A stretch of 64,000 nt of DNA from Tranzscheliella williamsii. Taxonomy: Eukaryota; Basidiomycota; Ustilaginomycetes; Ustilaginales; Ustilaginaceae. Every line of letters starts with the position of its first letter. Position 1 is the stretch's first letter. Location: the NCBI GenBank assembly GCA_023212725.1, contig JALBYF010000022.1:1-64000 (forward strand). Reading direction: 5' to 3'. This document shows positions 11,590-20,811 of the stretch, piece by piece. The position numbers were made by a program, and so were the translations under genes. The notes below the pieces were generated by a model. That model was given only the letters and a program-made list of their open reading frames with translations. It had not been told where the DNA came from and searched no databases.

Positions 11590-11595
11590 TATATA
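11590..11595 (+). promoter_or_regulatory. TATA box candidate for the elongase gene
   Basis: TATATA about 100 bases upstream of the chosen ATG at 11694, followed by a C/T-rich leader. The position suits a fungal core promoter. Assignment is by position only. Confidence 0.4.
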
Positions 11596-11693
11596 CCCGG
11601 CTGGCAGAAGGGGCTTCCGTCACCGCTACCGTCTTTAGCTTCCCCTTTCCTGCATTGCTAACAACATACCCCAGACAGTGCCGTTCGCCCGCC

Positions 11694-12791
11694 ATGCATT
11701 ACCCTCTCGACAACCCCCGTCTGTCTTTTTTCCAGCGGCTTTCCCAGCAGCCGTATCCTGCAAAGCCGGAGGGGCTGCCTGTGGCGGACTGGGCGTTTGA
11801 GCTTTCGCTCAGCCCGTGGGTGCCCGTCGCGACGGGTCTGGTCTACCTTGTGGCCACGCATGCCACCAACAGCCGGTTTGGGCCGAACAAGCCCAAGCCT
11901 GCTGATTTGGTCAAGCAGTCCTACGGGCTCTCGCAGAGCGTGCTCGGGCACAACATCCTGCTCGCCGCCTACTCTGGCTGGACCTTCTTTCACGCCGCCA
12001 CACGCATCTTGAGCTACCTGTTTGGCGGCGCCGTGGCCGGCGGCTTTGCCGGCCTGACCAACGCCTACTGCACGGTGCCCATTGCCGACTCGTCGTTTGC
12101 CGGTCTCGGCATCTACGTCTGGCTCTTTTACATCTCCAAGTACTACGAGATTATCGACTCGGTCATCCTCATCCTCAAGGGCAAGCCGGTCAGCAATCTG
12201 CAGTCGTACCATCATGCCGGAGCGATCCTGTGCATGTGGGCCGCGTACCGGTACTCGGCGCCTGCGGTGTTCATCTTTCTCCTCTTCAACTCGCTCGTGC
12301 ACACGCTCATGTACACCTACTACTCGATGACTGCCCTGAAGCTGCCGTTTACCGGCGGGCTGAAGCGCAGCATGACCACGATCCAGATTACGCAGCTCGT
12401 CGTTGGCTGCGCGCTCGCGGCGTCGTACGCGCTCCTCACCTACGACCCGCTCGCGTATCCCGCCGGTGCCGTGCCCTCGCCCGGCCGCCACCTGCTCAAC
12501 CCCGCCGCGGCCGCGCTCAGCGCGTTCCCCGCCGCCGCGAACGCCACCGCCCCCGGCAAGAACCTCCTGCCTACCTCCTCCCCCGAGGCCATCCAGCTCA
12601 TCCGCCACACCCTGCTCGCCGCGCTCGCACCCGGCCGGCGCGCCACGTCGTGCGTCTCCACCTCCGGCCAGGCGTTTGCCGTCTCGCTCAACGTCGCCTA
12701 CCTCATCCCGCTCATCTACCTCTTTGTCAGCTTCTACATCCGCAGCTACCAGAAGGCCAGCAGAGCCAGCAAGGCCCGCAAGGCCCTCTAG
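11694..12791 (+). CDS. ELO-family very-long-chain fatty-acid elongase (QxxHH type)
   Basis: Condensing enzyme of the ER fatty-acid elongation cycle (3-ketoacyl-CoA synthase). The 365-residue membrane protein has several hydrophobic segments and the ELO hallmarks: KYYEIIDSVILILKGK, the histidine box (QSYHH, residues 170-174) and HTLMYTYYSM. The first box residue is Gln rather than the His usual in yeast Elo proteins; the QxxHH form is best known from microbial polyunsaturated-fatty-acid elongases. An Ala/Pro-rich luminal or cytosolic insert of about 70 residues lies between the last hydrophobic blocks. The basic end (KASRASKARKAL) may act in ER retention. The open frame reaches further upstream, but ATG 11694 fits the family and the TATA element. 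Confidence 0.92.
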   Translation: MHYPLDNPRLSFFQRLSQQPYPAKPEGLPVADWAFELSLSPWVPVATGLVYLVATHATNSRFGPNKPKPADLVKQSYGLSQSVLGHNILLAAYSGWTFFHAATRILSYLFGGAVAGGFAGLTNAYCTVPIADSSFAGLGIYVWLFYISKYYEIIDSVILILKGKPVSNLQSYHHAGAILCMWAAYRYSAPAVFIFLLFNSLVHTLMYTYYSMTALKLPFTGGLKRSMTTIQITQLVVGCALAASYALLTYDPLAYPAGAVPSPGRHLLNPAAAALSAFPAAANATAPGKNLLPTSSPEAIQLIRHTLLAALAPGRRATSCVSTSGQAFAVSLNVAYLIPLIYLFVSFYIRSYQKASRASKARKAL

Positions 12792-13171
12792 TCCCACCCC
12801 TACCCACACAGCGCCGCGCCACACCTTTGCAAACTGTAGTCCGCAGTCCCATGCCGCTTTGCCGCGCACAGTATACGCCGCATTCCTCTCGCCTGCCTTG
12901 TCTCCGCTCCGCCAGTTACCAGTTGTACTTATATCCTTGCAAGAATTAGACCCGCGATCGCATGTCTCGATGTTTGTTCCCGCGTCGTGGCCGGCACAGA
13001 CGGCGTGCTCGCGGGCGATAGGCTGTTAGCTGCAGAACGAGGCGTGAACAGGCGGCGTTGCGGGACAGAAAGATACGAGGCATATAGTACAGCTGCTGGG
13101 CAGCAAGGGGAAGGGGAGGTATGTCCAGATATCCATCGACCGGGGGTTGGGGGAGCGTGGTACAGGTGCCC
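12792..13171. other. Convergent intergenic region
   Basis: 380 bases between the stops of the elongase and the secreted LssY_C-like protein. Only 3' UTRs and terminators are expected, and nothing else is recognisable. Confidence 0.6.
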
Positions 13172-14155
13172 TCAGACACCAAAGAAGAGGGCGTATGGAG
13201 CGCGGAAGAGGCCCCATTGCTGGAAGCGTGCGGCTACGCAGCGGGCGACCCAGGCGCTGAGGCTCTGTATCCTCCAGAGAAAGAAGCCGTGCGAGAGGCT
13301 GTCGACCTTCTTGACGGTCAGGATGGCGGTCCGGCCGTCCTGGCCGATGTTGTGATTGATGCCGTGGCGGCCGGGCTCGAGCAGGTTGTCGAGCCACTCG
13401 ACGTCGGCCTTGTAATAGATGTTGTTCCACTTGCCGCCTCTCTCGGCGGCGGTGACGAGCAGGTCTCGGCCGACGTTGTAGCCATCCGTGTCGATGGTGT
13501 GGTGGTACTTGAGATTCCTCTCCTTGGAGACGGCGAGGAACCAAGCGCCGGTGTTGGCCAGTGTCCCGTTCTGCTTCCAAGCGCGAAAGTGGTTGCCGCC
13601 GTACAGACTCTCCCAGCAGGCGCCAACCCAGCGACCGGGCGCGCCGGGGAAGCCGGTCTCGCGGTACTCGAACATTTCGGGCACCCAACCCTTGCCGTCG
13701 CCCAGATCGGCACGCTGCAGCCCGCCAATGTGCAGGTTGAGGCACTCGAACGAGAAGCCGATCGTGCGGATGTAGTCCTTGAGCCCCAGGTCGGACAGAA
13801 CGTGCGCGTCCGACTTGCCCGAGATGATCACATTGATCGGCTCCCGCAGCCCGTTGCCCACGAGGTCCAGCATCGACCCCGCATTCTTGCGCGGATCCAC
13901 CCAGCCCGGCTGCCCCGGCTCCCCCGTCCCATCCCCATCGTCCAGGTCAAACGCACCAAATACAGCGTCCTCATCGAACTTGTCGTTGTAGAACGTGCCG
14001 TTGTACATCGCCGCGTCTAGCGACAAGCTGTCCAGGTCGAGCGACTCGCGCGTCGAGCCGGCCCGGCATTGTGCATCGTTCGAGCCGGTCCAGGGCAGCG
14101 CGAGCACCGCCAACGGCAAGCTTGCTACGGCTACGAGCGACCTGAGTAGCAGCAT
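13172..14155 (-). CDS. Secreted protein with an LssY_C-like domain
   Basis: 327 residues, single exon. The start at 14155 gives a clear signal peptide (MLLLRSLVAVASLPLAVLA). After an acidic linker (DLDDGDG, about 70-80) comes a segment PINVIISGKSD..LSDLGLKDYIRTIGFSFE, then GNHFRAWKQ, AWFLAVSKE and HHTIDTDGYNVGRDLLV. The spacing of the HFR-x-W, AWxxAxS and HHxIDxDxxxxRDLL blocks resembles bacterial LssY C-terminal domains, whose role is poorly known. The family assignment is my reading of the pattern, not a computed match. Cys residues and secretion suggest an extracellular or vacuolar location. No catalytic residues can be named, and function is unknown. Confidence 0.8.
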   Translation of the reverse strand: MLLLRSLVAVASLPLAVLALPWTGSNDAQCRAGSTRESLDLDSLSLDAAMYNGTFYNDKFDEDAVFGAFDLDDGDGTGEPGQPGWVDPRKNAGSMLDLVGNGLREPINVIISGKSDAHVLSDLGLKDYIRTIGFSFECLNLHIGGLQRADLGDGKGWVPEMFEYRETGFPGAPGRWVGACWESLYGGNHFRAWKQNGTLANTGAWFLAVSKERNLKYHHTIDTDGYNVGRDLLVTAAERGGKWNNIYYKADVEWLDNLLEPGRHGINHNIGQDGRTAILTVKKVDSLSHGFFLWRIQSLSAWVARCVAARFQQWGLFRAPYALFFGV

Positions 14156-14531
14156 CCTGGTCCAAAAAGGTCGGGCAGTGATCCAGATGGCTAGACGGTG
14201 ACGATCGGAAGGGATGCACAATCAGGCTGCTGAGCCGGTATCTCAGCTCGGGGATACGGGCGCACTCTCAACTGCGCGAGTTTAACAACGCCACTCTTTC
14301 AATTGATTCACGATTTGGCGTTGAGTGGCTGTGTCGCCTTAACCGTACGAGACTAGTGATCATCGCGATAGGGTCCTTTCCTCCACCTAACATCTGAGAG
14401 TCTGAGCGTGATTGCACGCAACATCAATCAAACACAGAGGCATAGCCTTGATAAACGCTCCTTTGGAACCATTCACCCATACCTCTTTACCTTTCCTTTC
14501 GACCGAGCAAACGCGCCGTTGTCCGCCCAGC
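14156..14531. promoter_or_regulatory. Divergent promoter region, LssY_C-like protein / alpha-SNAP
   Basis: 376 bases between two divergent start codons. A CT-rich stretch (CCTTTCCTTTCG) lies shortly before the alpha-SNAP ATG. No TATA box was identified. Confidence 0.55.
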
Positions 14532-15482
14532 ATGTCGACATCCACTCCGGAAGAGCTGCTGAAAAACGCCGAGAAAAAGGCTTCGGCTTCGGCTGGCTGG
14601 TTCTCGTCTGCGACGGCCAAGCAAGAGGAGGCGGTGGAGCTGTTCAAAGCGGCGGCGAACAAGTACCGCATCCAGAACCGGTTCGAGGAGGCGGGGAATG
14701 CGTACATGCGTGCGGCGGAGACGGAGGTGAAGACGGGGGAGAAGGACTATGCGGCCAACACGTTTTTCGAGGCGAACAAGTGCTTCCGCATGAGTCGGCC
14801 GGAGCTGGCGGTGGTGGCGCTGACGCGTGCGCGCGAGATCCTGATTGAGCGCGGGCGCTTCCGCCAGGCGGCGGACCGCGAGAAGGCCATTGCCGAGCTG
14901 TACAAGAACGACGCCGCCGATCCGGAGCAGGCGCTCGGCGCGTACGAGCAGGCCGCCGCCTGGTATCTCCAGGAGGGCGCCAACGCCACCGCCAGCGGTT
15001 GCTACCGCGAGGCCGCCCAGCTCGCCACCGACCTCGCCCGCTTCCCCCAGGCCATCGAGCGCTGGGAACAGGTCGCAAGCATGTCCCTCGAAAGCAACCT
15101 CACCCGCTACAGCGTCAAGGACTACTACCTCAACGCCGGCCTCTGCTACCTCGCCATCCCCGTAAGTCCCGCCCCCCTCGCCGCCGTCTTGCAACGCCCA
15201 CACGATCATGCTAACACCTCTCCCTTCCCCGCACCCCACGCGCAGGACTATGTCGCCGCAGGAAGAGCCATGGCCTTCTACGCACAGCAGGATCCTACTT
15301 TTCCCACCACCATGGAGGGCCGCTTCCTCCATTCCATACTCCAGTGCTGCGAGGAAGGCGACCTCCAGGCCTTCGATACCACCGTGCAGGAGTACGACAG
15401 GACCAAGAAGATCGTCGGCTGGCAGGCCTCCCTCCTCAGAGCCGTCCGCAAAGGCATCCAGGCCGAGCCCGACCTCGCCTAG
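14532..15482 (+). CDS. SEC17: Alpha-SNAP (Sec17), SNARE disassembly adaptor
   Basis: Binds SNARE complexes and recruits the ATPase NSF/Sec18 to take them apart after membrane fusion. Two exons, 14532-15161 and 15246-15482, give 288 residues, close to the usual 290-295. The TPR-like helical repeats are evident: AEKKASASAGWF (membrane-binding loop region), ELFKAAANKYRIQNRFEEAGNAYMRAAE, EKDYAANTFFEANKCFR, YEQAAAWYLQEGANATASGCYREAAQL, KDYYLNAGLCYLA, then AAGRAMAFYAQQDPTF. The C-terminal part includes EYDRTKKIVGWQASLLRAVRKGI. The 84-nt intron (GTAAGT...GCAG) is a multiple of three and has no stop codon, so a retained transcript would stay open. The gap it would make in a conserved helix supports removal. 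Confidence 0.95.
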   Translation: MSTSTPEELLKNAEKKASASAGWFSSATAKQEEAVELFKAAANKYRIQNRFEEAGNAYMRAAETEVKTGEKDYAANTFFEANKCFRMSRPELAVVALTRAREILIERGRFRQAADREKAIAELYKNDAADPEQALGAYEQAAAWYLQEGANATASGCYREAAQLATDLARFPQAIERWEQVASMSLESNLTRYSVKDYYLNAGLCYLAIPVSPAPLAAVLQRPHDHANTSPFPAPHAQDYVAAGRAMAFYAQQDPTFPTTMEGRFLHSILQCCEEGDLQAFDTTVQEYDRTKKIVGWQASLLRAVRKGIQAEPDLA

Positions 15483-15667
15483 CTCCCTCCCCCCATCACA
15501 CGTATTCCACCTCGACAGTCTCGCTCTCCTGTGCCGCTTGTACGTTGACACACCTACAGCTTCTTCGTCTGCACATAGCTACACAAAACGATACCTTGCC
15601 AGCGAGCAGATGGAATGTGATGATGACACAGTGCTGGAAGGTGCCGCGCCGGCATGCGGTTGCGTGG

Positions 15668-17293
15668 CTAGTACTCGAGCTCGCAGGCGAGCGCCAAAAA
15701 CGCTTCGTCGTCGTCGGGGAAGCTGTCGTCGGAGGACGGCAGCTGGCGTTTGTGGGTGGGTGCGGTGAGGGGGGCGGAGACGGTGTGGTGGGGGTTGGGG
15801 ATGGGGCGGGGAGGACGGAACGGCGCGTTGGGGGCGGAGACGGGGGCTCTGAGCTGCGAGGGGGGAACCTGGGAGAGGCGGGGCAGACCGGGCTGGCGGG
15901 CGTGCGCGATGCGCGGCAGCGATGCCGAGAGCGCGCCCGCCGCCCGTGGCGCCGCGCGCACACCCAGCTTCTTGCCCGCCCCTGTTTGCTGCTGCGCCTC
16001 GAGCCGCGCTGAACGCTTCACCGCCCAGCGCGCCCCCTCCGCCCGCTCCATCCCACCCGTTCGGCATGCCTCAGCATCGACACCAGTGCGAACCGTCGCC
16101 AAACCCCGCTGCGATAGTGTCGGCTCCGACGGCGCTGTGGCAATGCGCTCGACGCTGGCCGCTGACTGCGCCGTCGGCTTGCTCTTCTGCAGCAGACAGC
16201 TGCGAGCCGCAGTTACGGGAGGCTGCGCGCGGGACTCCACATTTGTGGTCGTTGGTTGCAAGGCGCGCCCCTCTGGCAGCTCCGTTCTGTCCCTGAAGAC
16301 GTCATGATCTGACTTGGCCATGGTCAGTGTCCGGCGCGGCTGCATATCTTCACCCTGGGAGGGCTGCCGGGGCTGCAACGCCGTCTTTTGTGATTGGTAT
16401 GGCTCCTGCAGCTGTGACGGCCGCGTCGGGGTCGGAGCGGAACTTGTCCTGTTGATGCCTTCCCGAGGTGTCAGTCTTCCCGGCTGGAAGCGAGACTGAG
16501 AGGACGAGTCAGCCAGATCCTGGATGGGATGTTCGCCAGCACCTTGGAGACGGGGGCCGGACTTGCGCTCGGCGGTAGCCCGTCTGGTGTTCCTATCGTG
16601 GATCGCTGCTTGGAGGTCCTCGAAAAGCTTCAAGCAGTCTGTTGCCCCAGTCGAACTCTCTGGAAATCCTAGCCCGGCGATCAGGGACTCCTTTTTCCGC
16701 CTTCTCGGAGGCCTTCGATCCGCTCTTTTGGTGTAGGAGCCTTGCAATGGGCAAGCTTGCGGATCGGATGAGCCAGTGGTACAAGACGCGGGCGAGTCTT
16801 CGCGGATGCGGCCGGTGTGGCCTGCGTGGAGCGTCCTCCTGCGCCTTGATTCTGGCGATGACTCCGCAAGATCATCGAGCAGCAAACGTTTTGGCCCCAG
16901 CTCGTCGGCGGAGTCCTCCCCATCCTCGTCGCAACCGATACGGATATCCCTGCGTTGCACATGTCCACCTACTCGGGCATTATCGCCAGACTCATCGCGC
17001 AACGCTTCCGTCACGTTCCTCTTTGATGGGTATCGAGAGAGCAGTGGCGACTGCGCCGTAGCGGCGACAGAGGGTAGTTTTCGGAGTTCCCCAACGAAGG
17101 CCTGCGTGCCAAAAGGCGCCGTGGGCGAATCAAGGTCCTTGCTGGTCGGCCAGTGGCGAAGATGCTGCAGGACGCCAGGCGATGGCGAGGCGTGCCAATA
17201 CACTTTGGAGGCGGACGGTTGTGATGAAGATTGTTGCGACGAAGATGGGCCAGCTGCACTGCTGAAATTCAAGGAGTCGAAGAGCTCCGACAT
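15668..17293 (-). CDS. Disordered hypothetical protein, 541 residues
   Basis: I do not recognise this gene. The single open frame starts at ATG 17293 and ends with the acidic/aromatic tail SSDDSFPDDDEAFLALACELEY. Most of it is predicted disordered from composition: Ser-, Pro-, Arg- and Gln-rich, with basic runs RRRRT and RRPPRRRKKES that could be nuclear-localisation signals. A hydrophobic/helical patch ESLIAGLGFPESS...CLKLFEDLQAAIHDR (about 205-240) is the best candidate for a folded or binding element. The N-terminus (MSELFDSLNF) and the C-terminal DDDEAFLALA look like short linear motifs. It may be a lineage-specific nuclear protein. Coding status rests on frame length and the absence of any better frame. 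Confidence 0.6.
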   Translation of the reverse strand: MSELFDSLNFSSAAGPSSSQQSSSQPSASKVYWHASPSPGVLQHLRHWPTSKDLDSPTAPFGTQAFVGELRKLPSVAATAQSPLLSRYPSKRNVTEALRDESGDNARVGGHVQRRDIRIGCDEDGEDSADELGPKRLLLDDLAESSPESRRRRTLHAGHTGRIREDSPASCTTGSSDPQACPLQGSYTKRADRRPPRRRKKESLIAGLGFPESSTGATDCLKLFEDLQAAIHDRNTRRATAERKSGPRLQGAGEHPIQDLADSSSQSRFQPGRLTPREGINRTSSAPTPTRPSQLQEPYQSQKTALQPRQPSQGEDMQPRRTLTMAKSDHDVFRDRTELPEGRALQPTTTNVESRAQPPVTAARSCLLQKSKPTAQSAASVERIATAPSEPTLSQRGLATVRTGVDAEACRTGGMERAEGARWAVKRSARLEAQQQTGAGKKLGVRAAPRAAGALSASLPRIAHARQPGLPRLSQVPPSQLRAPVSAPNAPFRPPRPIPNPHHTVSAPLTAPTHKRQLPSSDDSFPDDDEAFLALACELEY

Positions 17294-17935
17294 GATGTTG
17301 TGGAAAGTGTCCGAATAGGCGGAAGGAAGTGCGGAGAGATCCCAGGGGTTCCAGTCTAGCAGTTAGATGGGGAGAAACGCATGAACTACCTCCTCATGAT
17401 GAAAAAACAGCAGATCCAGAACACCCTGGTGAAATTGCTGACGCTTAGGTGGTCCGTCAGATACTGCGTTAATAGCTGGTGCCCAGCAACCTGGACTGAC
17501 GAAGATGCGTGGTCGTCAAGAGTACTGATGCTGTGGCCGTCGGTGGTGAAGCGTAGAACGCAGCGCTGTGTGCGATCTACAAGATGGTGGATGAAGTGAG
17601 GTCAGATTTGTTCGCCTGCGTCCTTTTCGACCTGCTTGCACTGTCACCGACCGGAGCGGATGCGGATAGGATTACGTTGCGCTTGTCCGGCAACCTTATT
17701 CTCACAATCCAAGCCAACCGTTTCCATTCGCCTGTAACTGTGATTCCTCAGCAACCTCAGCTGCCTGATGCAAATGAACTTCCCCAAAGCGAGAGGGGCA
17801 CCTGTTGGTGGGATCCAGCATGAGTGTGAGTGTTATTCTCAGACGCGACACACTGTGACTCTTACGCGGCTGATGGGCGTGTGCCAGCATGAGGGTAGGA
17901 AGATGCAACTTGTTAAATTGAGATGGAACTCCTCC
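17294..17935. promoter_or_regulatory. Intergenic region upstream of the disordered protein
   Basis: 640 bases between the start of the 541-residue protein and the stop of the GNAT gene, both on the minus strand. It contains the promoter of the former and the 3' UTR of the latter. Small frames are not convincing. Confidence 0.5.
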
Positions 17936-18721
17936 TCAGCGCCTCAGCTTGGAGAGGAAGACCTGTTTGTAGCATAGCTTATGTGCTCCGCCATCCTCAT
18001 CATATTCCTCGCCGACTGCGACGTAACCCAGCTTTTCGTAGAAGCCCAGGGCGTGGATCTGACTACTCAGTTTGATGATGATGCTGTCCGTCGTCTCTCC
18101 GTCCGCCGCTGTGGTGTGCTCGCTGTTGGTCTGGTCCGTGCCTGGAGCCGACGCTGGTGGGCCAAAGGCGCCATTCTGCTCGGCTGCATTGTTGCTGAGC
18201 ACGCGGAAGAGCCACTCTTCGGCCTCGCGGACCAGCATATGGCCAAGCTTCTTGCCGCGCGCCTCTTTGCGTACGGCTAGACGGCCCAGCTTGGCACCTC
18301 CCACCTCGGGCACTTGCGCCGCCGCCTGCCTTTCTTCGGCCTGGGTCTGCGAGACGTCCAGAGAGCCAGTCACCGGCTTGGGGCGGGAGGAGCGTGCAGC
18401 GCTTATGAAGTCGCTGGCAACGACAGACTCTGTCCGGCTGCCGCCGAGAGGAAATGCCGATTGCGGGTCGGGCTCCGAAGGCTCGCGGTCGGGCTTCGGT
18501 ATGGGGAGCGGGTATGGCAGCAGGCGCAGCGTCCCGAGCACATGGCCCGGTTCAGACCTGTGCACCACGACGAAATGAGCAGCCAGCGGGTCGTACTGGT
18601 CGACCTCATCGCTGAGATCGTAGCCTTGTTCGTTGACGAAGACTTGGATTCTCACTTCAAAGGCACCACGAAGCTGCGCGCCCGTGGTGCAGAGCTCTAC
18701 CTTGTAGTCGCTTTCCTCCAT
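17936..18721 (-). CDS. GNAT-family N-acetyltransferase
   Basis: 261 residues from ATG 18721. The N-terminal half carries a GNAT opening (VELCTTGAQLRGAFEVRIQVFVNEQGY, DEVDQYDPLAAHFVVV, GTLRLLP), as in ElaA-like acetyltransferases. The acetyl-CoA signature follows as KLGRLAVRKEARGKKLGHMLVREAEEW (R/Q-x-x-G-K-x-L type). The C-terminal strand and helix are SSQIHALGFYEKLGYVAVGEEYDEDGGAHKLCYKQ. Two Ser/Pro/Glu-rich inserts interrupt the fold (about residues 70-125 and 170-200). The frame is open for 151 codons further upstream, and that part contains a presequence-like segment (see findings); the conservative start was chosen because family similarity begins directly after it. Substrate unknown. Confidence 0.83.
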   Translation of the reverse strand: MEESDYKVELCTTGAQLRGAFEVRIQVFVNEQGYDLSDEVDQYDPLAAHFVVVHRSEPGHVLGTLRLLPYPLPIPKPDREPSEPDPQSAFPLGGSRTESVVASDFISAARSSRPKPVTGSLDVSQTQAEERQAAAQVPEVGGAKLGRLAVRKEARGKKLGHMLVREAEEWLFRVLSNNAAEQNGAFGPPASAPGTDQTNSEHTTAADGETTDSIIIKLSSQIHALGFYEKLGYVAVGEEYDEDGGAHKLCYKQVFLSKLRR

Positions 18722-19006
18722 GCTAAGCGCCGCCCTCTGCGTATACTGACTTCTACTAGCCGTGTCGAAAAGTGGTAAGAGAAAGCAGCGACAGCGAGGG
18801 TCTTGACGGCACTCGGACAAGGCTCGCAATCTTGAACCCGTGCTGAAAGCACGTCGGCTTAGCTGAAGCTGTCCGCTGCGTGTAATAATCAACACTTTCG
18901 AAGTTGCGGTCGCCGCGGAATCACATGCCTGCCGTGTCTTCTTCAAACAGCCTGCCTTGGTACTGTCTGCCCGCAGAGGTCTCCCCATCCGCCCCTTCTT
19001 TCTCCT

Positions 19007-19930
19007 ATGTCGGTAGTGAATTTGTTTATCCATGCGCCTTCGACGCTGGTGTCGGCGGAGCGGCGAGTCCCGGCCTCGATCCCGCTGTATGAGCTCAAGT
19101 ACAAGCTGGAGACCATAGTGGGGGTGCCGCCCGCGAACCAGATTCTCGAGATCCACTCTGCGCGGACCGACCATGAGCAGCAGCAGCAGCTTCCTGGGGC
19201 CGGACCATTTGCTGCATCTGTGCGGTCGACGTTGGTGATGGCTGTGCCTGCGGGCTCGGAGCTGGAAAGCCGAAGCCTAGAAGAGCTGGGGGTGCACGAC
19301 CTCATGGCGATCAAGGTGCTCGACACGCGGCCGAAGGAGCTGATCCAGACGTTTACCGACGAGAGCCTGGTGGAGAAGTACGTCATGGACGACACGACGT
19401 ATGCCGCGCGCCGGGACACGGTGCTTGCCTTCAAGCAGCGCAACAAGCTGGGGCGCTTCGACCCGGCGCTGGATGCGAGCTCCAGCACGGCATCGGCGGA
19501 CGACAGTCAACTCCCCGCGGGCTTCGCGCTCGGAGCCCGCTGTCAGGTCGACCTGCTCTCCGGCGCAGGCACTCGCGGCACCCACACGCGCAGAGGCACC
19601 ATCCGCTACCTAGGCCCCACCGCCTTCGCCACCGGCACCTGGGTCGGCATCGAATACGACGAACCGGTCGGCAAGAACGACGGATCGTAAGTCGCCCCTC
19701 TCTTCACCCCCGATCCCGCCCCATGCCCACGCCCACCGCAAACCATGCGCTAGCTTACTCACACCGCGCCCTCTCCTTATTTTGCATACAGTGTGGCGGG
19801 AGAACGTTATTTCACCTGCAAGCCCAGCTTTGGCAGCTTCGTCAGGACGGACAAGGTCCAAGTCGGGGACTACCCAACCGTAGATATCGACCTCGAAGAC
19901 GAAAATCTCGATGATGACGAAGAAATGTGA
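19007..19930 (+). CDS. ALF1: Tubulin-folding cofactor B (CAP-Gly)
   Basis: Chaperone that helps deliver alpha-tubulin in the tubulin-folding pathway. Exons 19007-19686 and 19792-19930 (105-nt intron, GTAAGT...ACAG, phase 2) encode 272 residues. A ubiquitin-like domain occupies the first 110 residues (VNLFIHAPST ... DLMAIKVLDT). A linker with YVMDDTTYAARRDTVLAFKQRNKLGRFDP follows, then a CAP-Gly domain (GARCQVD...[33 protein letters not shown] then GERYF.C.PSFGSFVRTDKV). The CAP-Gly core is completed only across the splice site. The acidic tail ends EEM, matching the D/E-E-I/M terminus known in this family for partner binding. Its start lies 285 bases from that of the divergent GNAT gene. Confidence 0.95.
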
Positions 19931-20811
19931 TACACATCGATACCCGCCAGCACTTGCCCTAACTAGACTCATACAAATAGCATTCCGAAGTGGACACGGG
20001 TGCATGGCAGATACATGCTTTCCGAAAAGAAACGAAAGGAACTCACAGTGAGCGGGTGGGTGACTACCAGCGGTGCGAAGTGTTGGGCGGGAGGGGGAGG
20101 AGCAGATAGCGCAGCAGGAGTGATGGTCGTGTGCAGTGGGAGAGGGGAGAAAGGACAAAAGGAAGAGAAAGCTTTGGGTTGGTCGTGCATTCGCGGTCGT
20201 CGCGGCTCAACCTAAAACGTCACCCCGAGTCGGGCGTAGCGACGTTGCAAGGGAGCCTTGGGAAAATCGAGGTTAGGACCGTGGGAACAGAATTGGACAT
20301 ACCCAACATAGCATCTGAGGAGCAGCGGCTCCTAGACAGCGCGACCGGGAGCAAGCCCCAAGCAGGCAGGAGGCCTGGTCGTCGGCCGAACCGTCGCCAG
20401 CACTAGTACTGGGATACTACGGCACTACGGCGAGCTGGTCGATTCTGCCTGTGCTGTTTGCGCAAAGCCAGACCAAAGATGTTTGCAGAAACAAGAAAAG
20501 AGAGGAGGATGAGCCGATGCATTGAGTAGTGACGACACACAGGGGCAGGCTGTGGATTTATGGTCTGCCTTGAGGCGAGCAAGCGTGGTGCTGTGCACGA
20601 AGGAAAGCTTTTACCCTAGACTCATGACAAAGAGGTACACCTGTATGGTCTTTCTTGAGTTACGTCGATTGTTAAAAGCAGAATCGCTGCGAGGATCGCG
20701 GCAGGGAGGTCGAGCTGCAGAGATGGCAAACAGGAGGCGACAAGGCGTGCCAGTGCCCGCTGTGTGGGAGACATGGAGGGCAAAAAACAGCGCAACAAGG
20801 ACGGTAGACTT
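19931..20811. other. Convergent intergenic region
   Basis: 880 bases between the stops of tubulin cofactor B and the RBM39-like factor, unusually long for a convergent pair here. Open frames on both strands lack any recognisable domain. I see no RNA gene. Confidence 0.55.

Larger units (their letters stand above)
9817..11693. promoter_or_regulatory. Intergenic region upstream of the fatty-acid elongase
   Basis: 1.9 kb between pyruvate kinase and the ELO gene. It holds the 3' UTR of the former and the promoter of the latter. Short frames on both strands show no family signature. An 8-bp inverted repeat with a 10-nt loop lies at 10780-10805 and a TATATA element at 11590. Confidence 0.6.

Noticed and set aside
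11658..12869. 403-residue minus-strand frame opposite the elongase
   Set aside because: Arg/Gly/Glu-biased shadow caused by high GC at third positions of the elongase gene.
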